DNA of 64,000 nt. Source: Atrichornis clamosus (taxonomy: Eukaryota > Chordata > Aves > Passeriformes > Menuridae). The DNA lies in contig WBMZ01000232.1 in the NCBI GenBank assembly GCA_013400975.1, positions 58,504 through 122,503 of the forward strand, in the 5' to 3' direction. This document shows positions 1 through 11,700 of the stretch, in pieces (position 1 is the stretch's first letter; each line of letters opens with the position of its first letter). The notes below the pieces were generated by a model. It saw only the letters and a list, made by a program, of their open reading frames with translations, was not told where the DNA came from and did no database searches. A program made the translations under genes and the position numbers.

Positions 1-423
1 TGTTTTGTGCAATCAGCCAATTAATAATGGCTTGAGAAGCAGGCAGGCATAATTGGCACACTCTTTGTCGAAGAATAATCGTGAATGTGAAAATAAATTG
101 TAGAGGTTGTAATTGTTTTCCTTGCCTCTTCTTCTTTTTCACCGTATTAGTCCTGGTAGAAACTCAGGGAGGAATAGTCTGGATCAGACCAAAGTTCTTG
201 TCTAGCCAAGTGTCTGTCTCTGACAGGGACTATTAAAAGGTGGTTTGGAACTGTGATAAGAAAAAGTACAGGCAGGGCAATCTTTTTCCCAGCACTTCTT
301 TAAGTATCCAGCAATTAGTGCTTTTAGACAATTCCTAAGCTACAATTTGTATGTATTGCTGTTCTCCTGCTTAGGTATTTTATATGCTTAGCTGGCGCTA
401 TTGAAAAATCCCACAGTTGCTAC

Positions 424-510
424 CCTCACATAGCCTGTGAGGTAGAAAAGTGGTATATTATCTCCACATTATGGATTTGGAACTGAGCAGCTGAGAGACT
501 TGAAATGCCA
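424..510 (-). mobile_element. MIR-like SINE relic
   Basis: CCTCACATAGCCTGTGAGGT followed by a TATTATCTCCACATTATGGA segment and GGAACTGAGCAGCTGAGAGA then CTTGAAATGCC matches the reverse complement of the MIR core (Ctcacaa..cctatgaggtag..tattatccccattttacaga..gaaactgaggc). The copy is highly diverged, as expected for an ancient amniote SINE. Confidence 0.65.
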
Positions 511-3117
511 CCACCTAAAAATAGATTAGAGCTGTTACAGTTCATTAGCACAATAAAAACTTTGGACCAAATTGATACCCAGCCTGTCCTTAAAAATCCA
601 ACCTCTCTATAAACTCCCTGTTACAATACTGCAGGATGAGGCAAGGGTGACTGCAACCCTGAAATTTTATGGTACCTCTGCGTTGCTTCACTTTCTCAGT
701 AAATGCCAGCAACACAATCCTGTGTATTATGACTTCAGTTACACAGAGCTGCTTCCAGCTGACTTTCAGACTCCAAGATCAGGATCTTTGGTATTTTTCA
801 ACTGGCCTTACAAGACACAGCAAAGGTGATTCCCTCCTTTTATGAGGACTTTGAGGGAAAGAGAGTGGAAAAACCTGTTGCAATGCTCCCAAAATAAACT
901 GGGATGCGAGGTCAAAGCAGAAATTTTCCTTTTTGCTACAATCTGAGTGGTGACATTTTATCACTTATACGATGATTGAGACTGTAGGAAGAAATGTGAG
1001 TCTGTCATTCTAAATTCATTTTGTTAGGCATTTATCTTGCTTTTTCTTTTTTTATTTTTTTAATTAATATGCATTCATTTTCACAAGGCTACTGTACTTC
1101 AGAAAGTCATTGTGTACAAGGAGCACTGATATGCTCTGCTTCAACTTTAAACATAAAAAAATCAAAATACTTTTATAGCTATTGATACATGATTATTGTT
1201 CACAGCTCATACGTTTGGTTAGTAGTGTGGCATCTGATTTGGATCCCTAGATATTATAATTAATTGTAGCCAATAAAGCTACGTACTTAAAAGTTCTGAT
1301 AATTTAACTCTAAAAGTTAAGAGATCTAGATTGTTTTTTTCTTATTCTGTTCATTCAGAAAGCTGGTTCCAATACTAGCAGTGTATTGGTTGGATGCCAC
1401 TGATAGTTGTTTTCATGCCCTTGATATAAAAAAAGGCTTAAACAAATGTTATATATTTTGAATAAGAACTAAAGATGCTTAGAAATACTTGTGGATATCA
1501 GAGGACTGATCTAAGTTTCCTGAAAGCAGAAAAACGTTAAAAATCTGGTCTTAATTTCCACATCTGTGCATTCAGATGAATGAAATACATACGAATTACC
1601 TTTGGCTTTGGTCTAACCATTTATTAATAGGGCTTTTCACACCCATTATTTTATGTTTGTGTCTCCTCATAAAACCCCCACTCTTGGGAAGAATGTAGAG
1701 AAAAAAAGTCTCATTTTATATTGTTGTAGAGTGTAGGTAGAAGGAGCGCTTTTCCACATTGGAGTTTAGAGATTTTTGTGAAAGGAACCAGAGTTTTGTA
1801 TATTACAAACAAGCACAACCTGGATCCCAGCTGGATACAGAGACACATCCATACATTGTACTAATGTTGGCGCTTCTTTCTCTTTTCCCTGCCAACTCAC
1901 TTGCTTGTGCATTTTCTATAAAATGAAAGTCAAAGTTTACGGCAAGACTGAAATCCTGACATCTTCATCTTGGCATCTGTGGAAAGATAGTGTCAGGACA
2001 GTGAAAAAAAAAAAGTTGTCATCTCATTAACTTCTAATTTGGATTAAAACCACCTGTAAATAGTTGGCCTTCCAGTGTGGCTCTTTGTTATTTCTCAGTG
2101 GCACAGCCTATCACATTGCTAAATGTAAACTGCTCCTGGCTAGATTTTCAAAGTAATTTGACAACATTGTTGGATTTTGCTCTAACATAATCTAGACATT
2201 GTTTCCCCGTGGTGGGACGAGGGTATTGTGAAGAAACTGTTTTACAGAATTTCCCAGCAATTTTCTCCTCTCTTACAATACCTATCATATTTTGCTTAAC
2301 TATAGCAATACTCCCAGGATCAAATGCTCTACTTGGATGTGTTCAGCGTTTACATGAACCGTATGGATTTCATACATTTAGATGAGACCTTGCTCAGAAT
2401 ACTAATGTTATGTGCTTTACCATAATGCAGTGAAACCCAATTTGGTTTTGATTGCAATAAACTGGAGCCAAACGTGCAAACCTTTGCTAATTTAAGTTGA
2501 TTTTACCTTTATCGTTTTGCATATTACACGATCTAGAGCCACACAAACAAAAGCTTGTTTGGACTTAGTGTGCTTTCCTTTTCAGAAAACAGAATTCTTT
2601 TTAATTAAAAACACTTTAAAAAAATCAGTATGTGTAATTGCTAACACCTGCTATGTGTTACTAACAGATGTTTCTTACTTACCTAAGGGAACTGTTATAA
2701 TTACACTGTACGTTTATTGGAATGGCATTTAACCAAGATAGTTTAGGAACTTCAGGTGGTGACTTTGTGTTCTTTCATTCATCTTTCCTCTAAAAAATCT
2801 AAAAAATATCCAAACAGCCAGGCCTCCTCACTCTCTTTCCCTGCTCATATTCACCAAACGCAGTTCACCAAAAGGAGAGTTTGGATGTTCAGCCTCTCCT
2901 TGCTCCTCATTCCATCCCTGAGCCTCAAAGAGGGATTTGAATTTGTTGCTTCAGGTGTTGCACTGGAGCCTGTCCTGGCAATGTCCAGGAGGGGACGGGT
3001 ACAAGTCATGCTGACAGTGGGGTTCCAGGAATGCAGCCTTGTTGATTGACCTTGAGCAGCCCTCTTAATCTCTGTGTTTCTGTGTTCTTTTCTGTGAAAT
3101 ATCGTCAGCGTGACCTG

Positions 3118-3368
3118 CTCATAATAACCATTAAGGTTTGAAAAGACCTCTAAGATCTTTGAGTTAACCCAAAAGTCAGCACTGCCCAGCCCACCATTCC
3201 ATGTCCTAAAAGCCACATCCACAAACACCTGCAGGGATGGTGGACAACTTGTTCCAGTGCTTGACCACCCCTTTGGTGAAGGTATTTTTCCAATCTAAGC
3301 CTCCCCTGGCGCAAGTGGAGGCCGTTTCCTCTTGTCCTGTTGCTTGTCACTTGGGAGGAGAGACTGAA
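3118..3368 (-). mobile_element. CR1 LINE fragment, 5'-truncated
   Basis: Read on the plus strand the segment matches the reverse complement of the CR1 3' region: GGTTTGAAAAGACCTCTAAG, then CCACATCCACAAACACCTGC, CAGGGATGGTGGACAACTTG, TTCCAGTGCTTGACCACCCC, and TGGAGGCCGTTTCCTCTTGT. The CR1 3' end is therefore at the left and the truncated 5' end near 3368. It is diverged, with no intact reverse transcriptase, and belongs to the main LINE family of birds and reptiles. Confidence 0.9.
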
Positions 3369-6030
3369 ATGCACGGGGGAGGGAGGCCCAAATCAAGAGT
3401 GTTTCCCCAGGGCTTTGAGATCTCTAGATTAGGTTAGATTAGAGGTGAGTAGGACCAGTTCTGGGTGCTGTGCTGCCAGCAGGGCCGTGCAGGCCTGAGG
3501 CAGGATGCCCTCATGGCTCTGCTGGCCCAGCAGGTTGCAGGAGGTGCTGTGCATTCCTGCATCTTCCTACGCTCCGTGTTCTCCCTCTGCATCTTCATTT
3601 ATGAAACTAATCACACAATTACCTGCAGGCATGTGTTAAATATGACACTGGTCTCTGCAAAATAATGGGCCAATTGCAAACAATGAATAAAGAGAGGCAG
3701 CTCCATTTATAACTGCTGTTTCAACAGAGCTGTGTTGTAATCAAAGTGATCTGAGGGTGACTCATTAATTAATTGATGTTCTTTTTTATTATGTGCTATT
3801 GAGTTAATGAGTAATTTGTGCTAGATAACTCTCTGAACACACTGATTACGTGAGATATTTTCTGGGGCTTTCATATCAATGACATGCTGAATAGGTGGAA
3901 GATGGTATTTGCTTATGTATACTCATTATTAGAAGGTTCAGGATGAATATAAATCAGCAGATGGGCATTTAAAAAGGTATTAGATACATGCAGCTCTTAC
4001 TTTAATGCTTTAAACAGATACTCTTCAGCTTTTAATGCCTTAAACAGTATTAAAATCACTTCCTTTATAATACTTCTATCACCCACAATTGGCAGCTTCT
4101 AGAAAGGTGCCTACACAAAAGGATTTTCCTGGGAGCATGTTTGTGCTAATGGCCTATTACCTTGCACATACTGTATTTTGGCTTCCTTTTGCGAAGTACT
4201 GAATGGTAAACAGGTTTGGTCTGCATCATTGGCCTGAAGTAGGAGAGATGTGTTAAGTGAATGTGTAATTGGCTTTTTTTTATCCAAAGTGGTATTTAAA
4301 GGAATAAAAACACTGTTCTTATATACAGTACACACTTTGCTTTCTGTAGTTTGACTTGTTAAAGCTTTTGCTTTATTGAAACCACAACATCTCCAATGCC
4401 ATAGGAGTTTTTTATTCATTAAACAACAAATGGCTAAATTGATAATTTAGTCTGACAACAGCAGCACAGTGGAAGCTTTCAGAAAAATCAGCTAAATGTA
4501 TAAAATTATACCCAGCAATCACTACAGACCTTCATTTTTGACAAGATTTGTTCTAGGTACAGATGACTGTAAACTACCTACTGCTGAGAAAATTATAAGA
4601 AGCTGCTGCATATTACGTTGAAAAAAGCCTTTAAAGTACTTTAAAGTCTATACAGTTGAAACCTTGCCACAGTCCCTGTTTGTTTCTTTTCCCCACAATC
4701 TGCCTTCTCACTGACCACTTTTCAGTTTATCTTTCTCAAGTCATTTCATATTTAGGCAATTAGGAACATTTGAGGGATTGCTGGATGATTTTCCTTTATT
4801 TACATTACATGAGCAAAAAATCTGAGCATTTTGGGAGGATAGGAAAACACAAAGGTGTGCTTAAAAAAACCACCAAACAACCCAGAAAATATAAAAACAC
4901 AATTATGAAACAGATCAACTTTTAGCCCTGGTCACTGCTTCTGCCAAATCCAGGCTGTCTGGGTTCACCACCAGCTGTGGCAGATAGCAGACGTGGCAGG
5001 TTACAGTTGTCAGAGGAGATTTTTACAGTTCAAAATCAAGGTTTGATAATTTGTACTTTCCCACACGGCTCAAAAGCCAGCCAACTAAGAATAAAAGACT
5101 TTAAAAAATTATCAGTATTATTTTTGTCTGGCTAAACTTAATGATTTGTACAGATAGAGAGAAAATGCCCTAAAGATGGGAGACACAAGTGGAAGCATTC
5201 CTGCCCGGCAAATGAGCATCCACTGGGTCATGGCCACTATTGAAGTGTTTTGCTGGATGCAGACAGAGCATGTTGACACAGTCATGGGGAAGGAGAACCA
5301 AGGTAGATAACTAAAAGCAACCCAAAGGAACGGTCCAGGCCTCTGTCAAAATGATCACTGAAGTAGCCTGGCAGATAATCTCTCTTCTATATTGTCTTAT
5401 GATGTTATACTTCATTGGAGTTGTAAATGTTTCCATTAAATATTTCAACTCTCAGGCATTATTTTCACAGCCAGGCAAGGTGGAAGTTTGAAATACAGGA
5501 AAATGTGTAATTGATCTTTGACCTACATCAAATCCAAGTTTATACTGTATCCTCTACAAAGAGGTTTTAGATATGTATGTGAAGAAGACATATGAGCATG
5601 AAGTGCTCAAAGCAATACCATACTACTGTGCACTGCAAATATATCGGTATTTCTTTATCCTTGCATCCATTAAGGTTGGTAGAATGCTGAGACTATTCTT
5701 TTTTTTCTCCATAGCAGGACCACTTTCCTTTCTGAACTTTGAGCCTATGTCACAAAACACACGCATGCACACATGGCATGGAGTAATAAGCCACTCTTCT
5801 CCCACTCCACTCTCTTCATTTGCTCCATAAAGAGCTGAGCAGTGGCACTGTGGGAATGAGGGAGTTCTTTAGCATTTCCAGCACTATCCTTGTGTGGCTG
5901 CCGTCACCCCCAGCCAAGCCTTCCACAGGCTAAGCTGGTTTTGGTGCTCTCCTACCTCAGATCTGTGGTTCCCTACTGCAAATGCTCTGCTTCTCCCATC
6001 ATGTCCTTGTAACACCTGCTCTCGGCTTTC

Positions 6031-6165
6031 TGAAGAGCTAAAAATGCTTTACAAAAGCAGTTTATCCCTGAGCCCCATTTGACAGACAGGGACAACAGAG
6101 GCACTGAGAAGTGGAGTGACCTGCCCAAGCTTACAGGGAGTCAAAGACAGGATCAAAGTTCCTCC
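6031..6165 (-). mobile_element. MIR-like SINE relic
   Basis: The stretch reads AATGCTTTACAAAAGCAG, GCCCCATTTGACAGACAGGG, CAGAGGCACTGAGAAGTGGA, then GTGACCTGCCCAAGCTTACA. This follows the reverse complement of the MIR core in order. It carries an AATAAA hexamer at its right edge on the minus strand, probably by chance. Confidence 0.75.
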
Positions 6166-7590
6166 TTTCCTGTTCTCCAGCTTTATTTCTGAACCTGGGA
6201 TTTCTACCCGTCCTGCAGTCTACTGCTGGGAAGCTGAAGAGAGATCTTTCTGATTTCTAATGGAAAGACCCAAGAGAGGCAGGAGGAGAAAACTGAAATT
6301 GGACTCAAAATAAGAGAATATGAGTCTCCCCTTTCTGTCCATCCTGACCTTCTTGGAAAGGACAGCTTGTTTACTGCACTGGAGTAGATCTGTGAGAGCC
6401 TAATAGTACCTCTGACACCAACTGCTTCGTTATCCCAAAGACATTAAGGGACTGTGGAAGGGAGTGGAGGAGACACTTGTGCTCAAGGTTAGAAAGGAAG
6501 ATAGTCCACAAAAGAGGGCTAAATTTAATTTGAAAAACTACGTGGAGCTATTTCTTTTAATTAGCAAGAACAGCCTGAGGAGTTGTTGCATTTCTTGCAA
6601 AGTCGAGTTTTGTGAGCCATGCTTATTTTCAAAAGGGTTCACAGCCAGAAAAAAAACCCCCACACTGTAACAACAGTCATTAGAACTAAACATCTATTTC
6701 TAATTCTAGCCACTGTGCAGTGTACTCTTACCATACACTACAGGAATTACCCCACTGCATCACAAAGTTCCTTTTACCATCCCCAGGAAAAACATGTGGA
6801 AACTGCAACAGGACAGGAAGAGCAGGGGAGGACAGCAGTCAGCTTGAGCAGAGATATGTGTTCTTAGTCTGAACGAAAACAAGAGCTTAGCTTCATAACA
6901 ACATAGGGTATAGTGGGGTTCTTGTCTTTTTTTCTTTATACTGTCTTGTTGTTTGTGTTTTTGTTTTTTTTTTAATACAGGTTCTTTTCCAAGTGAGCTA
7001 AATTACAGTGGCAAACAGACAAGAATTAAATATGCATTTAACAATTTTTTAAACATTCATCCTGCTTTCCTTTGCCAAACACCTGTAAGCTCTGTCAGGG
7101 GCACGAGCACTTAAGGACATCCTGCTGATGCAAAAGCTTCATGGCTTTAAAAACAGAGGTCCATCTCTCCTAGAAAACGGACTGATTGCCAACGGGAGCT
7201 GTCAGCAGTGATTCCACCTCTGTCAAAAGGGTTTTAATTGCCAGTACTGATGGGACAAACCTGTAGGATGTTGGCAGGGACAGCAAAGTACCTGTGCAAT
7301 CGAGTGTGGTAGCTCTTGCTTTCTCTTGCAAAGTTTTGTCCCATCCACATCAGCATTTAAATTACCTTCAGCATTCACGGAGGTGGGTAATTAGCGACCA
7401 GTCACTCTCCCCGTGTCAGCTCAGGGTCATTTCTTTAATGTAAATAGACCCTCGGAGAGGGCTGTTTACAGTGCCTTCTACTTTCACTTTTTTCCAGGGT
7501 TTGTTGAGGACACAGCCCCAGAAAACATTGGGGTTAAGCCCTGATAAAAATAAAAAAAATTTAGAATAATAATAAAAAAAAAAAGTAAAA

Positions 7591-7616
7591 GGAAAGAGAG
7601 AGAGGGAGAGAGAGAT
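7591..7616. repeat. GA-rich simple repeat
   Basis: GGAAAGAGAGAGAGGGAGAG followed by AGAGAT, directly after an A-rich run. It lies downstream of LMO3 or in its distal 3' UTR. Confidence 0.85.
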
Positions 7617-8507
7617 CCCTCAAATTTTAAGAACTTTTAAAAATGTATATAAACAGAAGTCTTCTCCCTTTCCTCCCCTCTCCCCCCCAAATTAAAAGTT
7701 TTCAGAAAAATAATATATATTTTTTTAATATATATATATAAAATAAGATACCCAGAGGCACTGGTTTGCATTAGGGCTTAATTTCCAGCTAAATTAAAAA
7801 TCAAATCCAGGCATTTGGAATGCCTAAGGGGCACAAAAGCAGCACCCAAAATCATTAACTTTTGCACCTTTTATAATATATCTCAAACCAGTCAGATTTG
7901 CTTTGCAAAATTTTGTAGTAAAATAAAAGTGCTCTTTGAGGAAAATCCATGCAATTAAACAGCAGATGCTTAACCCCTGAAAAATAGAGGCTTATAAGAG
8001 AAGTGCTGATAGACCCTTAACCATAGCATCATTAGCAGCAGGTGCTGCTAGTTATTAGTTTTCTAAATAGTTTTAATGTAAACAGTATTCTTAAGCTCTA
8101 AGTGTAGCATAACGGTTGGGATTTGCTCTTTAATGCTTTTTACTAAAAAGATACAGCTCATTTAAAATAGCTGGTAGATACAGAAAGCATAAATATACAG
8201 TAAGTTTAGACACTGATTGTACTAAATGCAACAATACAAAGAAGCAAACAGGAACACAAATGGTAACACAATAAAACTGTATTACATTTGTGCTTCAAAT
8301 ATTACAATACATTATGTACAATAGTCCAAAATAAACATCTCATGCCAAATGACACAAAAAGGAACAAACAAAAAAAAAAAAACCCAAACAAACCAAAAAA
8401 TTCCGAGAGCAAGCAAGAAGAATCCAGCTGTATATACAGTACCTTTTTAATTAACATTCAACTGTGGACTGGAGCAATTTTCACTACATACAGATGCAGT
8501 CCGCCTT

Positions 8508-8513
8508 TTATTT
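8508..8513 (-). terminator. LMO3: Candidate polyadenylation signal AATAAA for LMO3
   Basis: TTTATT on the plus strand reads AATAAA in transcript sense, 129 nt after the stop codon, with GT-containing sequence such as TGTATGTAGTG within about 30 nt downstream. It is the best exact match close to the stop, but distal variant signals are equally possible. Confidence 0.3.
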
Positions 8514-8641
8514 CACACAGCCATTCTGGCTCCCTATAACTATGCTATTCAGTAGGTTCCTGTGTCATTTTCTTATATACATGTTGAGCAAAAAAGATAA
8601 AATAACATAGTGCTTTTTATTCTTATTGATGTGGCATCCGA
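8508..8641 (-). other. LMO3: LMO3 3' UTR, proximal part (true end uncertain)
   Basis: Sequence directly after the TGA is AT-rich and untranslated. An AATAAA hexamer occurs 21-26 nt after the stop (8621-8616), probably too close to be the main signal, and another at 8513-8508, followed by a moderately GT-rich stretch. The next exact AATAAA on this strand is near 6187-6182, inside a SINE relic. Variant ATTAAA hexamers occur near 8450, 8130, 8075 and 7435, so a longer 3' UTR reaching about 7.4 kb is possible. Confidence 0.5.
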
Positions 8642-8747
8642 TCAGCGAACCTGGGGTGCATAACCTTCTTTCATTAAACCCTCCTCATAGTCTGTCTGGC
8701 ACAGAATCATGTTGTTCTTCAGGAAAAATTTGTCTCCAACACAAAAT
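8642..8747 (-). CDS. LMO3: LMO3 exon 4: end of LIM domain 2, C-terminal tail and stop
   Basis: The coding part of the last exon is 106 nt. It completes Arg111 and runs [20 protein letters not shown] then [14 protein letters not shown], stopping at TGA (8644-8642). It supplies the last LIM2 ligands C127 and D130. The acceptor is TTTCAG with the CAG at 8750-8748, preceded by a long T-rich tract. The tail [12 protein letters not shown] is diagnostic of LMO3; LMO1 ends with a different sequence. The exon continues into the 3' UTR. Confidence 0.97.
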
Positions 8748-11700
8748 CTGAAATTAAAATAATAAAGAGAAACAAACAAAAAAAAAGATAGTTTGAGGAT
8801 AAATGATGTGGTATGATCTCACAGGTAAGGGTTGTAGAGCAGGTGTGGGCTGGACCGAGCACCCAGGCACGTGGGAAATCCCAGCAGAGGGATTGCCCTG
8901 GTACCACAATTAATCCTGGGCTTTCAACAAAATTTAGGGCATTCAAGTGCTTTTGCTTCCCCAGCCAAAGGCCTCATTCCAAGCCCACCACTATGGGAGT
9001 CTTGGATCAGGTCACACAGATAAAACACAGTAAATATCCCAGGCTACTGAGCTGAGTGAAAAGTAAATGTCCTGCTTTTGTGCAAATCAGAAGGAAAACA
9101 TAGTGATGGTATGCAGTGGGAAGCTTGTCTGAGATGTGTTATATTTGTCTTGTGTGCCTGCAAGAATTTCTTACGTTCCACTTGAGTATTTCACCAGATT
9201 TGATTTAAAATGGTGGTACTGGGAACTGTTTCTAGCACACACAACTTTACACATATTGTGGTGCAAACTAGAGACACGCAGGCATGTAGAGAAACCTTTT
9301 TTTTTTTTCCCCTGTAGGAGTTGATGATAAATTTAGTTACTCAGCTAAGTACTCTCTCTCTTGTGGTATCAGTGTACCTACCTTGTTATACTATTACGTG
9401 CATCACTATGATCTGATTGCTGCCAAATGCTACTGAGAGATTTCATTTGATTTTCTCTGATGAGGAGGAAAATCACTTAATGTTAATGCTCCTGGCTGGC
9501 TGACTTCAAACTCTGAGTAAAGTAGGATCTCCCAGCTAAGAAATATGCTTGAATGTGAGAAGGCTCTTCCCTGACACACCCTCAACCCTTCCCCTTGACA
9601 AAGCCAATCTTCTTGAAGAGACTTAGGGAGAAGTGAATGGGGCCAACACAGAAAAAAAGTTTCCCTAGTGACTGCCTTGGCAGGGTTACTTGCCTTTGTT
9701 TGTAGTGAACTCTCCAGCTATGAAATATATTGGGAGGCACTGCTTGCCTTATTCCAATTAAAATGAAAGAAAATAACCTAAATGAACCCCTTAACACTGA
9801 TGTGAATAAATGAAACCAGTTTCTACCAGCTAATTATGGATCTCAGTACATAAAGTATTGTTTAATGTGTAACAGATTATAATGTCCTTTTTTTATATAA
9901 TTTCCAAATGGTGACATCTTGGACACAATTAGGGTCAGATATAAATGCTTGTGTTGTTTACGGTAGATTTAACAGCGGAGTGGCTGTGGGAATAGCTGTG
10001 TATGTATTTAATTGTAACAATTTAACCTTCAGATAGCGGTGCCTGCTGTAGCTGACCCAGGAAAACTCCATAAGTGACACAGGTTGATCCACCTGACCTC
10101 TGATAGTGGCCTGTCTTTATCAGATAGTCAATTCCTAATGATGTTCAAGCAGAAATCTCGGTGAATTGTCACAGATTAAATTGTGTATGGAAAGCAGTCC
10201 TTTAATGTTTTGTGAAGTTGGAGGTTTAAATGAGTAGCAGTTGGACTGATTTACATTTGTGAAGATTGGAATGCTAGACAAACAGTGAACCCATTTATTT
10301 TCCAACTGGGTAGCTTTGGAAATTTATCCTTATGCTAGCTAAATAGATAGAGGGAAAATAGTGTAATAAAAAAGTGGATTGAAAAGAATTAGCTCTGCTC
10401 TTAAAGGAAAATTGGTTTGTTTATTTGTGGACCTTTTTTTTTTTCTGTAGGATTACTGCCTGCTGCTGCTGATGATTGAAAATAGAGATTATGGAAGGAT
10501 CCCAAAATCTTTGAGTAATTTATGGTCGAGACTCTTTAGAGAATTTAGAGGTTACTATTATTCTTCCTACCCCAATCTTGGTATACTGGGACACTAACAC
10601 CACAAAATGATTTTGAGGAGCTGAGTTGAAATGTAGAATTCGTGCAGAAAAGTTGTTCTTAGGTGTTTTTTCCTAGTTTTCATCTTTCGCATTTTTGTCC
10701 ATTGACAGCAATGCTGAGAAAAAAATCTTTTGTGCGTCTTACAAGATTAAGTAAAGGAGTCTTAACTATTGCCAATGGGTAAATTTGTTTTCCCCAAAGA
10801 AGTCACATTTAAAAACAACAAAAAACAAACAAAAAAATTCCCCAAACTCAAGGTGGAAGACAAAACCACCTCTGCCTCCAGCGGAAGGCACTAACTCTGA
10901 ACTGGGAATGTTATTCTGTGTATCCCTACGTGTTCCAGTGTAAGGCTGGAATGTAACAAATGAATTTGTCTCAAATATTTAGTAAATGAAAAAGTGCAAT
11001 GCACTTGCGTGGCAATACTTAAGACCTGGGACTCCTTGCAGTTTTGTTTACATCAAAACCCTGGCTGAAGGGTTTTGTTTCTCAGCCCTCGGAGAAGCGG
11101 CACGGTTTGAATTAAACCGCAGCAGCGACACGGGAGTGCCAGGATGCCTTTCCCCGCAAAAAGTGTCAATGCCTTTTGCTTTTGCAATGCTAATATGTGG
11201 GGCCAGAAGTGCTCTACCTGTGCCTACACGGCATGTGACAGCTTTATGCACGAGTGGCTTTAAACACACACGGTTCCACAAAATCATTTACGTTCCAAGT
11301 GCGCAGCTGTCCTGTGCAGAAGCTGCCAGTGGCCTGCCTAGACACCCTTGGCTGCGTGATAACCCCTGGGGTGGGGGTCTGTCTGCACGGTAAGGCATCC
11401 TCTGGATGGTCCTCGGGGGAAACCTGTTACTTGTGGTGCTTACGGCTCAAATTCTGCCAGCGTTTTCATGTTGTGCGAGCTCCGTGGCGAACGTACTTGG
11501 CAAAGGCTGAGGGCCAGGCTTGTGTGGGTCCTTGGGTGTGAAATGTGTGAACTGTGCACTCATCAGGTGACAAAGAGGTAAGCACCAGGTGAAAAACCTG
11601 TAATCATGGCATGCCAGCTCCCAGGCACAATGAGACCAGGGCAAGGAAGCAGATGAATTATGACAAATTCTGGCCATTCACGCTTTCATCCTTATTTGAC

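Larger units (their letters stand above)
1..7400. other. Gene-free sequence downstream of LMO3
   Basis: No coding gene recognised on either strand. The stretch contains MIR-like relics (424-510 and 6031-6165), an antisense CR1 fragment (3118-3368) and otherwise unique AT-rich DNA. A segment at about 3660-3960 is rich in ATTAATTAATTGAT-type homeodomain cores and lacks repeats, so it may be regulatory. Frames in 2.85-3.37 kb are CR1 sequence, not genes. Confidence 0.7.

Noticed and set aside
2851..3437. Cluster of small frames on both strands
   Set aside because: These are translations of the CR1 LINE fragment, not host genes.
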